Positions 25,920 through 34,493 are shown, counted from the stretch's first letter. The stretch is 64,000 nt of DNA from Propionispora vibrioides (GCF_900110485.1 NZ_FODY01000009.1:79274-143273), one strand, 5' to 3'. The notes: generated by a model not told the origin, from the letters alone. Numbers and translations are program-made.

Positions 25920-25960
25920 CTGCAGCAATAGCCGGTCGGTGTGGCTGGCTATTGCTGCAG
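25920..25960. other. Perfect 14-bp hairpin in a divergent intergenic region
   Basis: CTGCAGCAATAGCC (25920-25933) is exactly complementary to 25947-25960 with a 13-nt loop, followed by GACTTTGTTTTA. It lies between divergently transcribed genes, where a terminator is not expected. It may be a leader structure of the 26061 gene or the end of a small RNA. No other feature was seen in 25782-26060. Confidence 0.4.
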
Positions 25961-26060
25961 GACTTTGTTTTAGGGAGAAGGTTGTCTTGTTTGTTGATTG
26001 TATACAGTTGCCGCTAAGGAAGGCATACTAAATAAAAAGTAAAACTCTGGAGAAAGAAGG

Positions 26061-26579
26061 ATGTTTGTGGATAAAAGCTATATATTTATGCTGTTTACCC
26101 TTATTGTAGGAGCTGTGTTTTTTCTGCTGGTACCCAAGACGCAATATAAGCGTTATCTTTTATATGGCATCGTGCTTGGCGGTTTTGTCCATGGCTTTAT
26201 CGCCTCCGCTTCAAGCTATATGAATTTATTGAAATATACCAATATGGGACCGTTCAGTGTTATGGGTGTTATACCGGCCTGGACACCGATTGCCTGGTCA
26301 TTTTCGTTTGCTGTCTTTTTCTATTTAATGCCCCGGCGCAGAGCTTTTTTGATTCCTTATGTGCTGGCTTTTACCGGCCTGGATTATATTGTGGGACTGG
26401 TACTGGAAGCCTATGGTTTGTTTATGTATATCGGCAGTTACCGTTATTTTGCTCTATTGACCTTTTTAGTATGGTATTCTGTGGCAGCCTGGATTTTTTA
26501 CCGGGACCCGCAAGCAAATGTTTTACAGCCGGTTGCCGCGAAAGCGCTGCCGGAAGAAAAGCGGGATGAGGAAAAATAA
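26061..26579 (+). CDS. Integral membrane protein of unknown function
   Basis: 172 residues from ATG 26061, or 170 from GTG 26067, which has better spacing from AAAGAAGG. About five hydrophobic segments are present, beginning with IFMLFTLIVGAVFFLLVP. Conserved-looking features are a GFVHGFIAS segment and PAWTPIAWSF. The C-terminal 25 residues are charged and cytosolic (LPEEKRDEEK). It resembles small multi-spanning proteins common in spore-forming Firmicutes, but I cannot assign a family. It precedes the secreted-protein gene by 85 bases, which has its own good ribosome-binding site. Confidence 0.75.
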   Translation: MFVDKSYIFMLFTLIVGAVFFLLVPKTQYKRYLLYGIVLGGFVHGFIASASSYMNLLKYTNMGPFSVMGVIPAWTPIAWSFSFAVFFYLMPRRRAFLIPYVLAFTGLDYIVGLVLEAYGLFMYIGSYRYFALLTFLVWYSVAAWIFYRDPQANVLQPVAAKALPEEKRDEEK

Positions 26580-26664
26580 CCGTTTATTTGTGAAGTGATT
26601 GTAACAAAACTGTAACATTGGCATGGTACTATTTGGTTGTAGGAACCAATAGGAGGGATTGTAG

Positions 26665-27009
26665 ATGAGAAACATGGTAAAGAAGACGATTATTTATTCG
26701 TTGGTTGGGATTATGCAGCTTGGCTTTGGCTTAACGGTAACCGAGGCATCGCCGTTGCATACTGGTAACTGGCAGCCGCAGACCATCCGGATGGACCGGC
26801 CTCATGACGGTGATTCGGACCGGCAGCGTGAGCATGACCGGAGAGAACGGGAAGAAAATGAACGCCATGAAAGAGAAATGAAGCGGCGCCCCCATGAAAG
26901 CGACAGGGAATGGCATGAACGGCAGGAACGGGAAAAACAGCGTCATGATCAGGCATTGCACGAAATCGCAGCCTTTCTGATAGGCGTTGTAGTCGGTCAG
27001 TCTAATTAA
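26665..27009 (+). CDS. Small exported protein rich in Arg, Glu and His
   Basis: 114 residues from ATG 26665 with AGGAGGG at 26651-26657. Residues 1-28 form a signal peptide (KKTIIYSLVGIMQLGFGL, likely cleavage after TEA). Residues 44-95 are almost entirely charged, with recurring ERHER, DREWHERQER and KQRHD units, which predict a long helix or a metal- or polyanion-binding segment. A hydrophobic Gly/Val-rich stretch (AAFLIGVVVGQ) ends the protein. No known domain is recognised. The upstream sequence TTGTAAC-AAAACTGTAAC may contain a promoter. Confidence 0.7.
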   Translation: MRNMVKKTIIYSLVGIMQLGFGLTVTEASPLHTGNWQPQTIRMDRPHDGDSDRQREHDRREREENERHEREMKRRPHESDREWHERQEREKQRHDQALHEIAAFLIGVVVGQSN

Positions 27010-27074
27010 GCAAAAAAATAATCCGGAACTGGGAGAGAGGCTCTTTGGGTTTCTCCTTCCAGCCGGTTTGATTT

Positions 27075-27106
27075 CCCTATTCGAAAGAATAGGGTTCTTT
27101 ATTTTT
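27075..27106 (+). terminator. Intrinsic terminator after the secreted-protein gene
   Basis: CCCTATTC-GAAA-GAATAGGG is a compact stem with a GAAA tetraloop, followed by TTCTTTATTTTT. The rest of 27010-27324 shows nothing recognisable. Confidence 0.85.
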
Positions 27107-27324
27107 ACCCGGCAATGCCGGAAACTTTCCGTCCTTAGTTTCCTTGTTGCGGAACAGAACCATTAAAAACCCGAGGTAGTGAGAGATTTGGCTTATTTAC
27201 CGGAAAAGGGACTGATTTTTGTTGTTTTCCCAGATGGTGTTTATTGCTAAAAAACTTGAATTCTGCTACGCTGATGATGAGCAAGATGCTGCATTGACGA
27301 AACAAAGGAGAGAGGATTACGATT

Positions 27325-28359
27325 ATGCTACGATTTGAATGCGATTATACCGAAGGCGCTCATCCCAGGATTTTGCAGCGACTGCTGGAAACCAATGAAG
27401 AGCAGACGCCGGGCTATGGTTTGGATCAGCACTGCGAAGCAGCCCGGAATTATATAAAAAAAGCTTGTCAGGCGATGGACGCCGAGGTTCATTTTTTGGT
27501 TGGCGGCACACAGACTAATGCCACCATCATTGCTTCTATTCTACGCCCCTATCAGGGCGCGGTGACAGCCGAAAGCGGTCATATTGCCGTCCATGAGACC
27601 GGCGCCATTGAAGCGGCCGGTCACAAGGTGCTTACGCTGCCCAGCCGGGACGGGAAAATCCGGGCCGAGCAGGTAAAAGAGTTATACCGGGCTCACTGGG
27701 CCGATGCTTCCCATGAGCATATGGTACAGCCCGGCATGGTATATATATCCCATCCAACTGAGAACGGAACCACGTATCGCAAGGATGAACTGGAGGCGTT
27801 AAGCGCTGTTTGCCGGGAATGCGGCCTGTCACTGATGCTGGACGGCGCTCGTCTGGGGTACGGCCTGGCGGCTCCGGACAATGATTTGTCCTTAGCCGAT
27901 ATTGCCCGTCTCTGCGATGTTTTTTATATCGGGGGAACGAAAGTCGGAGCTCTAATGGGCGAAGCTGTCGTGATTACTCAGGAGACCTTGAAGCGAGATT
28001 TCCGTTACATGATTAAACAGCATGGCGGGATGTTGGCCAAGGGACGGCTGCTGGGCATTCAGTTTGAAACGCTGTTTGAGGACGGTCTGTACTTTGAAAT
28101 TGCCAGGCATGCCGTAGCCATGGCGATGCGTATCCGGGAAGCTTTCGCGGCCAAAGGATTTTCTTCCCGCTATGCTTCTACTACCAATCAGCAATTTCCC
28201 GTTTTACCTGATGAAGTGTTAAAAAAACTGAGTGAAACCTACTCCTATTCTTTTTGGGAAAAGGCGGACGCCACTCACAGTGTAGTGCGGTTCTGTACCA
28301 GTTGGGCTACCAAACAGGAGTATGTGGACAGGCTTGTTGAGGATATAAAAAAATTATAA
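27325..28359 (+). CDS. Low-specificity L-threonine aldolase / beta-eliminating lyase family
   Basis: 344 residues from ATG 27325 (AAAGGAGAGAGG upstream). It is a PLP-dependent fold type I enzyme: TPGYGLDQHCEAA near residue 30, VGGTQTNATI, ESGHIAVHETGAIE, PTENGTTY, LMLDGARLGYGL with the PLP-binding Asp, and YIGGTKVGALMGE with the Schiff-base lysine. The family cleaves threonine or allo-threonine to glycine and acetaldehyde, and some members act on related beta-hydroxy amino acids. It appears monocistronic. No glycine riboswitch was seen upstream. Confidence 0.88.
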   Translation: MLRFECDYTEGAHPRILQRLLETNEEQTPGYGLDQHCEAARNYIKKACQAMDAEVHFLVGGTQTNATIIASILRPYQGAVTAESGHIAVHETGAIEAAGHKVLTLPSRDGKIRAEQVKELYRAHWADASHEHMVQPGMVYISHPTENGTTYRKDELEALSAVCRECGLSLMLDGARLGYGLAAPDNDLSLADIARLCDVFYIGGTKVGALMGEAVVITQETLKRDFRYMIKQHGGMLAKGRLLGIQFETLFEDGLYFEIARHAVAMAMRIREAFAAKGFSSRYASTTNQQFPVLPDEVLKKLSETYSYSFWEKADATHSVVRFCTSWATKQEYVDRLVEDIKKL

Positions 28360-28436
28360 ACAGTTAACAGGAAGGTTGCAGATCTGCAACTTTGTTGAGC
28401 CGCTGCCGGAAGTGCTCCGGCAGGAAGCGCGGAGGG

Positions 28437-28871
28437 TTAGCCGGAATTACGGACAATTAATACGGGGCAGGGGGCGTAGTGCAGAACATAGTTGCTGATG
28501 CTGCCAATTAGTAATTTGGCTACATCGCTCATTCCACGCCGTCCCATAACGATTAAGGAATAATTATTTTCTTTTGCAATTTCGGTAATTTTTATCCCTG
28601 GATGGCCATATACAATACGGGTTGTTACGTGACCGTCGAATGGCTGAAAAATGGCTAAAGCGTGCTCTAAAATTTGCGTGCCTTTTTCATCCAGGCTTTG
28701 GCTCAATGCCTGCGGCAGGGACTGGGAATCGGCCATCAGATAGGCAGCGTGTTGAATAACATGGATCAACGCCACAGAACTATTAAATTTCTCGGCTAAG
28801 CTTAGCGCATAGCTGGCCGCCGCTAAGGCAGCTTCCGAGCCATCTAAGGGGACTAAAATTCTTCCAAACAC
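28437..28871 (-). CDS. Universal stress protein (UspA family)
   Basis: 144 residues on the minus strand. It is a single Usp domain: ILVPLDGSEAALAA at the N-terminus and the ATP-binding-type motif GRRGMSDVAKLLIGSIS near residue 115, followed by APCPVLIVR. It is probably a nucleotide-binding stress-response protein. It is the last gene of the MarR-MFS-Usp operon, 30 bases after the MFS gene. Confidence 0.92.
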   Translation of the reverse strand: MFGRILVPLDGSEAALAAASYALSLAEKFNSSVALIHVIQHAAYLMADSQSLPQALSQSLDEKGTQILEHALAIFQPFDGHVTTRIVYGHPGIKITEIAKENNYSLIVMGRRGMSDVAKLLIGSISNYVLHYAPCPVLIVRNSG

Positions 28872-28901
28872 ATTCTCACCTGTTTTCTAGTAGTTATCGG
28901 A

Positions 28902-30095
28902 CTATTTTTTTGCTTCGGCATGGACTAGGCTGGTTTCTTGTTTGCTTATGGCGAGCAGACCAAGATAGCTTGCTAAAAAAAGGCCCATAATAGCGGTTGA
29001 ACACCAATATATAGATGCATAGCCCCATTTTCCGGCAAGTATTCCCAGGGCGATCGAACCGGCGCCGTTGCCAATATCAACCATGTTGTAGAAAGTGGCG
29101 CTGGCCGCACTGCGTTTGGATGGCGGGACAAGGTTGAACATCCAGGTTTGCATAGCTGGAAAGAGAGTCCCATAGCCAAAGCCGTAAAGTGCCGAGGCGG
29201 CCAGGAATACCGGCATGGTTTTGCTTTGAGCCAGGACCGCAAAGCCGAGCAGGAATAATACAGAGCCGGGCAGTAAAACCCAGGCCGGTCCTTTTCTGTC
29301 AAAAATTCTTCCTGTGACTAAACGGGAAAGAAAAATACACAATGTACATACCAGAAAAAAATAACCGGCGTTAGCAATATGTACTTCTTTGGCTAACAGG
29401 GCGATGAAATTTAAAACCCCGCCAATGCATATACCAAAAAGTATCGTAAGAAAGGCTTGAAATAGCAAACGCTTTTCAATAAGTTTATCAAGCAGTGAAA
29501 CATCTTCTTGTATAATTGAACTGTCTGTGCGGACATTCGGGAAAGAACAAAAACTCATGCACACAAGCGCGACTATCTGACTTATTGTTGCTACAATAAA
29601 TAGAGTTTGAAATGAAATGTTGTCGACAATCCATACGCCGAGGCCCGGAGCAACAGCCATGGCCAGTGTAGTTCCCAAGCCGAAATACCCCATTCCTTCA
29701 CCACGTCTGGAGGCGGGCAGGATATCGGCAACGATAGTGGCATATAGGGTAGTAGCTATGCCAAAACCCAGGCCGTGCAGCACCCGTAAAGAAAGCAATT
29801 TTGGCACCGAAGTGGCCAGCGTATAACTTAAAGCAGCAATGAAACAGAGAATGCAGCCGATATAGAGGTAATATTTTTTCCCCCATCTTTTAATTCCATA
29901 GTCTGTAAAAAGACGAATTAAAATAGCACAAAATACAAAAATCGCGGATAAGAGCCCGATATCAGTACTGGTGCCGCCTTGTTTTAACACATAAAGAGGG
30001 AGTGTGGGCAAAAAGATATGAAAGCCGCTAAAGAGGAACGTGTTGGAGATAGTGAATAAAATGAAATCTTTTGTCCATAGTTTTTCATTATTCAT
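28902..30095 (-). CDS. MFS transporter (12-TM efflux type)
   Basis: 397 residues on the minus strand with 12 predicted membrane segments. MFS motif A-like sequence RLFTDYGIKRWGKK lies in the first cytosolic loop, RVLHGLGFGIATTLYATIVADILP in the TM4-5 region, and SRLVTGRIFDRKG in the second half. Such proteins export drugs or small metabolites by proton antiport. It sits directly downstream of a MarR gene, suggesting regulated efflux, and is followed by a universal stress protein gene. Confidence 0.9.
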   Translation of the reverse strand: MNNEKLWTKDFILFTISNTFLFSGFHIFLPTLPLYVLKQGGTSTDIGLLSAIFVFCAILIRLFTDYGIKRWGKKYYLYIGCILCFIAALSYTLATSVPKLLSLRVLHGLGFGIATTLYATIVADILPASRRGEGMGYFGLGTTLAMAVAPGLGVWIVDNISFQTLFIVATISQIVALVCMSFCSFPNVRTDSSIIQEDVSLLDKLIEKRLLFQAFLTILFGICIGGVLNFIALLAKEVHIANAGYFFLVCTLCIFLSRLVTGRIFDRKGPAWVLLPGSVLFLLGFAVLAQSKTMPVFLAASALYGFGYGTLFPAMQTWMFNLVPPSKRSAASATFYNMVDIGNGAGSIALGILAGKWGYASIYWCSTAIMGLFLASYLGLLAISKQETSLVHAEAKK

Positions 30096-30132
30096 TGATT
30101 AAAGTATCCTTTCTAAAAGCCAATAAACAATA

Positions 30133-30573
30133 TTAACTTTGATATTTTTGTGAATTAGAATACATGGATTGTAGCATAGCAAACAGCTGATTTTGTTTTT
30201 CTTCCGGTAAGTCGGCTAAAACCGCCTGCCGGTGTTTTTGAATGGCTTCCTCCCATTGGTTATACTGGGCTAGTGCCCTATCAGTCAAAAAAACATTTTT
30301 TTCCCGCCGGTCGTTGCCAGGTTTTCTTTCGATTAGCTGCTTTTCTTCCAGCTTTATTACACTTTTGGATATAGCCGCCGGTTCGACATTCAAATAATTA
30401 GCTAAAGAAATTTGTGACGTAGGGCCGAGTTCCTTTAGACTCATGAGGATAGACCATTCAGAGCTATATAACCCATAGTCTGCCAGGCAATAGTTGATAC
30501 CCTGGGAAATAGCCCGTGTCGTTTGATAAAGTTGATGCATCAGCCGATTAGAGTCCATGATATAGGTGGTCAC
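30133..30573 (-). CDS. MarR family transcriptional regulator
   Basis: 146 residues on the minus strand. It is a MarR winged helix: QISLANYLNVEPAAISKSVIKLEEKQLIERKPGNDRREKNVFLT covers the recognition helix and wing with the family DxRxK-type motif. It is the first gene of an operon with an MFS transporter and a universal stress protein. Palindromic sites at 30589-30623, just upstream of its start, are the likely operator, so it probably represses its own operon until an effector binds. Confidence 0.92.
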   Translation of the reverse strand: MTTYIMDSNRLMHQLYQTTRAISQGINYCLADYGLYSSEWSILMSLKELGPTSQISLANYLNVEPAAISKSVIKLEEKQLIERKPGNDRREKNVFLTDRALAQYNQWEEAIQKHRQAVLADLPEEKQNQLFAMLQSMYSNSQKYQS

Positions 30574-30588
30574 CTCTTTGTGGATAAA

Positions 30589-30623
30589 TTAATATACTAG
30601 TATATTATTAACTAGTATATTAA
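30589..30623. promoter_or_regulatory. Palindromic operator upstream of marR
   Basis: TTAATATACTAGT (30589-30601) and ACTAGTATATTAA (30611-30623) are exact 13-bp inverted repeats. The first also lies in a self-complementary 16-mer, AATATACTAGTATATT. It starts 16 bases upstream of the marR start and fits a MarR dimer site. Confidence 0.75.
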
Positions 30624-30680
30624 TTTGTTGTTTTTCTGTCAAGCTGTTACTAACGGTGAAAGTTTGTAAAAACTTTTACA

Positions 30681-30709
30681 TTGAACTGATTATGTAAATT
30701 TGATAGACT
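30681..30709 (+). promoter_or_regulatory. SigmaA-type promoter of the PBP gene
   Basis: TTGAAC (30681-30686), 17-base spacer, TAGACT (30704-30709), 45 bases before the ATG at 30755. Confidence 0.6.
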
Positions 30710-30754
30710 GGTATAGAGTCCAATTCTACATAGAAAAGAGAGGCTTTACGTAAG

Positions 30755-32602
30755 ATGGTAAGCAAGTCGAAAAACCGGGTGGATGTGTTGGGGTTTATTG
30801 TTATCATAGTTATTTTGGCGCTTATGGGCAGACTGGCTTACCTTCAGATCATAAAAGGTGATTACTTTCACACCTTGGCTGAGCAAAATCGCATCCGCTT
30901 GATTACCGTGACGGCGCCGCGGGGAACTTTCTATGACCGCAACGGAGCGCCGCTGGTGAACAACCGCCCCGGTTTTTCCGTGTCCCTGATGCCGATTGAC
31001 GGACCGGTTTCACAGGAGGTTATTGCTAAACTGGCGGATATTCTCAAGGTTAAGCCGGAGGAGATTTTAAACAAAGTCAAAAAAGAGGAAAACCCGCTAA
31101 ATCCGGTTATCGTGAAAAACGATGTGGGACAGGACATTGTGGCCAAGATCGAAGAACGGAAAAGCGATCTGCCTGGCGTGGTACTGGCGATTCAGGCGGT
31201 GCGCAGTTATATATACAATGATCTTGGCGCCCATATGTTCGGCTATGTGGGGGAAATCAACGACAGCGAACTGGAAAAAGGGAAAGCCGACGGCTATAAA
31301 AGTGGTGACATTCTTGGCAAGTCCGGTCTGGAACAGGTCTATGATAAAACACTGCGCGGTGTGGACGGCGGTGAGCAGGTTGAAGTGGATGTGACCGGAC
31401 GGCCGATCCAACGGCTGGGCCGGAAGGAACCGGTTCCCGGTAATGACCTGTGGCTTACTATTGATTATCGCGTACAGAAAGCTACGGAAGAGGCGATGGA
31501 CCGGCAGCTTACCTACTTGCAGAATAAACTGGGCAACAGTAAAGCAAAAGCCGGCGCTGCCGTCGCGATCAATCCTAAAACCGGTGAGGTGCTGGCGATG
31601 GTCAGCCGGCCGGCCTTTAATCCCAACCTGTTTAATGGCGGCATCTCGGAAAAAGACTGGAAGGTAATCAATGATAATCCGTTCAATCCCATGCAGAACC
31701 GGGTGATTGCCGGTGAATATCCGCCGGGCTCGACGTTTAAAATTGTGACGGGCACAGCAGCGCTGGAGCTGGGAAAGGTGACGCCGGAAGAAAAGATTCT
31801 CGATACAGGCAAGCATTGGATTATTCCCAAGGGAAACGCGCAGAATGAAGCGCTGGGCTTGATTGATTTCCGCGAGGCGTTGTCCAAATCGGATAATGTG
31901 TATTTTTATGAAATGGGAAACCGGCTGGGTATCGACAATCTGGAAAAGTATGCGAGAATGTTCGGCCTTGGTGAGTACACCGGTATTAAACTGCCGGGTG
32001 AATCAAACGGTCTGGTAGCGAATAAAAAATATAAAATGAAAGTGTATGAAGAAGACTGGTATCTGTCGGAAACCTTTGACGCCGCCATAGGGCAGGGATT
32101 CCAACTGGCGACGCCGCTGCAGGTGGCCAATGTCATGGCCCAGATAGCCAATGGAGGGCATCGTTACCGTCCCTATCTTGTCAGCAAAATTGCCAGCCCT
32201 GACGGCAAGACCATGCAAGTCTTCCAGCCGGAGGAAGTGGGAACGATCAACATATCGGCTAAAACGCTTAACCTCATACGGAGCGCTCTCCGCGATGTCG
32301 CCTTGCCGGGCGGTACGGCGGCGACTACCTTCGCCGGCTTTCCCATCCCGATTGCCGGCAAAACGGGTACGGCGGAAAATCCTCATGGTGACGATCATGG
32401 CTGGTTTGTGGCCTATGCGCCGTTTGATGATCCGCAGATCGTGGTGGCTGTTCTGATTGAGCAGGGCGGTTTTGGTGCCGACTCGGCCGTGCCGATTGCC
32501 CGCAAAATGCTGGAGGCTTATTTCGATGTCCCTTCCCAGAAAAATCCGGCAGATTTATATGCCGAGGAGCAGGCGGCGAAAGCCGGTGTTAAGCAGCCAT
32601 AA
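30755..32602 (+). CDS. Penicillin-binding protein 2-type class B transpeptidase
   Basis: 615 residues from ATG 30755. One N-terminal membrane anchor (VLGFIVIIVILALMGRLAYL) is followed by the PBP dimerisation/pedestal region with PRGTFYDRNG. The transpeptidase domain has catalytic S326-T-F-K329, S379-D-N381 and K535-T-G537. It resembles MrdA/PBP2 of the elongation machinery, which crosslinks peptidoglycan in the periplasm. It is not beside mreBCD or rodA here but has its own promoter. The divergent neighbour is the MarR-efflux operon, and a class D beta-lactamase lies 3 kb downstream. Confidence 0.93.
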   Translation: MVSKSKNRVDVLGFIVIIVILALMGRLAYLQIIKGDYFHTLAEQNRIRLITVTAPRGTFYDRNGAPLVNNRPGFSVSLMPIDGPVSQEVIAKLADILKVKPEEILNKVKKEENPLNPVIVKNDVGQDIVAKIEERKSDLPGVVLAIQAVRSYIYNDLGAHMFGYVGEINDSELEKGKADGYKSGDILGKSGLEQVYDKTLRGVDGGEQVEVDVTGRPIQRLGRKEPVPGNDLWLTIDYRVQKATEEAMDRQLTYLQNKLGNSKAKAGAAVAINPKTGEVLAMVSRPAFNPNLFNGGISEKDWKVINDNPFNPMQNRVIAGEYPPGSTFKIVTGTAALELGKVTPEEKILDTGKHWIIPKGNAQNEALGLIDFREALSKSDNVYFYEMGNRLGIDNLEKYARMFGLGEYTGIKLPGESNGLVANKKYKMKVYEEDWYLSETFDAAIGQGFQLATPLQVANVMAQIANGGHRYRPYLVSKIASPDGKTMQVFQPEEVGTINISAKTLNLIRSALRDVALPGGTAATTFAGFPIPIAGKTGTAENPHGDDHGWFVAYAPFDDPQIVVAVLIEQGGFGADSAVPIARKMLEAYFDVPSQKNPADLYAEEQAAKAGVKQP

Positions 32603-32663
32603 GAGGGTACTTCTTATATTTACGGAAGTGGGCCTGTATGATATAATAAATAAAACCACATAT

Positions 32664-32752
32664 TCTTCGGGGAGCTTGTGTAGCAGGCTGAGAGGAAGTA
32701 ATCAAACTTTGACCCATATACCTGATTTGGATAATGCCAACGTAGGAATGTG
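32664..32752 (+). ncRNA. TPP riboswitch (THI box), canonical
   Basis: The element contains CGGGGAGC, GCTGAGAGG, TTGACCC, ACCTGATTTGGATAATGCCA and CGTAGGAA in the standard order and spacing, so both the pyrimidine and pyrophosphate pockets are present. It is followed by an intrinsic terminator at 32786-32816. It probably controls the thiW-thiM thiazole salvage genes downstream by premature termination. Confidence 0.93.
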
Positions 32753-32785
32753 AATTGTGTTGCTATGATGTATAGGTAGAGCAGG

Positions 32786-32816
32786 GATATGCCGGCAGGT
32801 ATATCCTTTTTTATTG
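32786..32816 (+). terminator. Terminator of the TPP riboswitch expression platform
   Basis: GGGATATGCC and GGTATATCC form a stem around GGCA, followed by TTTTTTATT. It lies 34 bases after the aptamer. Confidence 0.8.
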
Positions 32817-32904
32817 TTCGTAGGGTTCATCCGGTAAGGTTTTAGTTTTTGCCGGAGGAAGTGGTGGAGGAGGAGCGTCCTGCACCGGTGACAAACGACA
32901 ACTA

Positions 32905-32993
32905 ACATAGCGAGGGAGCTCGTGTTTCGGGATGAGAGGAGGCTTTGGAGCCTCGACCGGCCTGATGGCTATGCCATGGGGGAACTGCTATGT
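32905..32993 (+). ncRNA. Second THI-box-like element, non-canonical
   Basis: A closing stem ACATAGC (32905-32911)/GCTATGT (32987-32993) encloses GGGAGCT, GATGAGAGG, a GAGGCT-TTGG-AGCCTC hairpin, CGACC, CCTGATGGC-TAT-GCCA and GGGGGAAC. The order matches a TPP aptamer with TGAGA and GACC kept, but the pyrophosphate-side loop (normally TGG-xTAAT-CCAGCG) is shortened. It may be a degenerate TPP riboswitch or a variant with another thiamine-pathway ligand. A long stable hairpin without a T-run follows at 33017-33048 (ATCCCTG/CAGGGAT), so control could be at translation. Confidence 0.65.
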
Positions 32994-33099
32994 GATTTTA
33001 TATGCCTTTCTGTAGTATCCCTGTATGACATGGCCTGTCAGCAGGGATTAAGCATATGTACATGCTTGCCATAGATTATTACAGATGAGGTGTTTTTTG

Positions 33100-33627
33100 A
33101 TGAATCGAAATGCGGGACTCTTAAAGATGGTGATGTTATCCATGCTGGTGGCCATTGGCGTGGTGATTTCCCCTATCCTGCGGATTGAAGGGATGTGCCC
33201 GATGGCCCATGTGATCAACATTGTATGTTCTGTTTTATTGGGACCCTGGTATTCTTTGCTGTGCGCCACACTGATTGGCATCATCCGGATGATGCTAATG
33301 GGCATCCCGCCGCTGGCGTTGACCGGTGCGGTGTTTGGCGCCCTGCTGTCAGGTCTGTTGTACCGGTATTTTAAGGGACGGCTGATCTGGGCTGTTATAG
33401 GCGAGGTGCTTGGCACAGGCGTGATCGGTGCTCTTGTTTCTTATCCGGTGATGACCTTTCTGTGGGGCAAGGCCGGGCTGACCTGGACTTTTTATCTGCC
33501 GCTCTTTATCGCGGCCACCTTGATCGGCGGTTCGATTGCCTATGTGTTTTTGACAGCTTTGAAAAAGACGGGCATGCTGGCAGTATGTCAGAGTCGGTTA
33601 GGAGCGGTGGTCTATGACAAAGGCTGA
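33100..33627 (+). CDS. thiW: Energy-coupling factor S component ThiW (thiazole transporter)
   Basis: 175 residues from ATG 33100; GAGG at 33087-33090 gives proper spacing, and the ATG at 33085 does not. It is a hydrophobic protein of about five to six membrane segments, with LRIEGMCPMAHVINIVCSVLLGPWYSLLCATLIGIIRM and PPLALTGAVFGALLSGLLYRY, characteristic of ThiW. It is predicted to take up the thiazole precursor of thiamine with a shared ECF module encoded elsewhere. It overlaps thiM by 14 bases and lies behind two THI-box-type leader elements. Confidence 0.92.
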   Translation: MNRNAGLLKMVMLSMLVAIGVVISPILRIEGMCPMAHVINIVCSVLLGPWYSLLCATLIGIIRMMLMGIPPLALTGAVFGALLSGLLYRYFKGRLIWAVIGEVLGTGVIGALVSYPVMTFLWGKAGLTWTFYLPLFIAATLIGGSIAYVFLTALKKTGMLAVCQSRLGAVVYDKG

Positions 33628-34444
33628 TGTTTCGCTTGCCGGGCTGCTGGCTGTCCGGCGGGAGGTGCAGGAACGCAGGCCGCTCATTCACTGCATTACC
33701 AATCCCATTTCAATCAATGACTGCGCCAATGCCGTTCTGGCCGCCGGGGCCAAGCCGATCATGGCGGAGCATCCGGCCGAAGTGGCCGGCGTTACGGCGA
33801 CGGCGGCTGCCTTGGCGGTCAATTTAGGCAATATAACTGACAGCCGCATGGCGGCCATGCGTGTATCCGGCAAAGTGGCCAGTGAACGGAAGCTGCCTTC
33901 GGTGCTTGATCTGGTCGGTGTGGGCTGCAGCCGCCTGCGTCTTGACTTTGCCAGGGAGTTTATTGCCGAATGCCGCCCTGCCGTGATCAAAGGCAACATG
34001 TCGGAAATCAAGACGCTTAGCAAAGGAGAAAGTCATGCCCAGGGAATTGATGCCGGCGAACAGGACAGCCTGACCGGAGATAATATGGCCGATACCCTGC
34101 GTTGGCTGCGGGAGCTCTCGCTGGCTACCGGCGCAGTTATCACCGTAACCGGCCGGGTGGATGTGATTACCGATGGCCGGATCGTTTTCCTGCTGGAAAA
34201 TGGCTGTGACATGCTGGCGAGGATCACGGGAACCGGCTGTATGCTCAATGTGTTGGTCGCCAGCTTTATTTCAACCGGTCGTATTTTGGCAGGCGCGGTG
34301 TTGGCGACGGCGTTCCTAGGCATTTGTGGCGAACTTTCCTTGCCGGTAAAGGGAACCGGCATGTTCCGGGCCAATTTGCTGGATACTATATACAGTCTGA
34401 CTGACGAGGAATTTAGCAAAGCTATCAGGTGGACAGTCGTATAA
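33614..34444 (+). CDS. thiM: Hydroxyethylthiazole kinase
   Basis: 276 residues from ATG 33614, overlapping the end of thiW. The ribokinase-like ThiM fold shows PLIHCITNPISINDCANAVLAAGAKPIMAEHPAE at the thiazole site, AVIKGNMSEI, VTGRVDVITDG, and the anion-hole/catalytic segment ITGTGCMLN with the conserved Cys. It phosphorylates 4-methyl-5-(2-hydroxyethyl)thiazole, completing salvage after ThiW uptake. No thiE or thiD lies beside it in this window. Confidence 0.95.
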   Translation: MTKADVSLAGLLAVRREVQERRPLIHCITNPISINDCANAVLAAGAKPIMAEHPAEVAGVTATAAALAVNLGNITDSRMAAMRVSGKVASERKLPSVLDLVGVGCSRLRLDFAREFIAECRPAVIKGNMSEIKTLSKGESHAQGIDAGEQDSLTGDNMADTLRWLRELSLATGAVITVTGRVDVITDGRIVFLLENGCDMLARITGTGCMLNVLVASFISTGRILAGAVLATAFLGICGELSLPVKGTGMFRANLLDTIYSLTDEEFSKAIRWTVV

Positions 34445-34493
34445 ACGGTGAGAATATCGCGCCATCATCATATTGTCTAAAGGAGCTTAGGTC

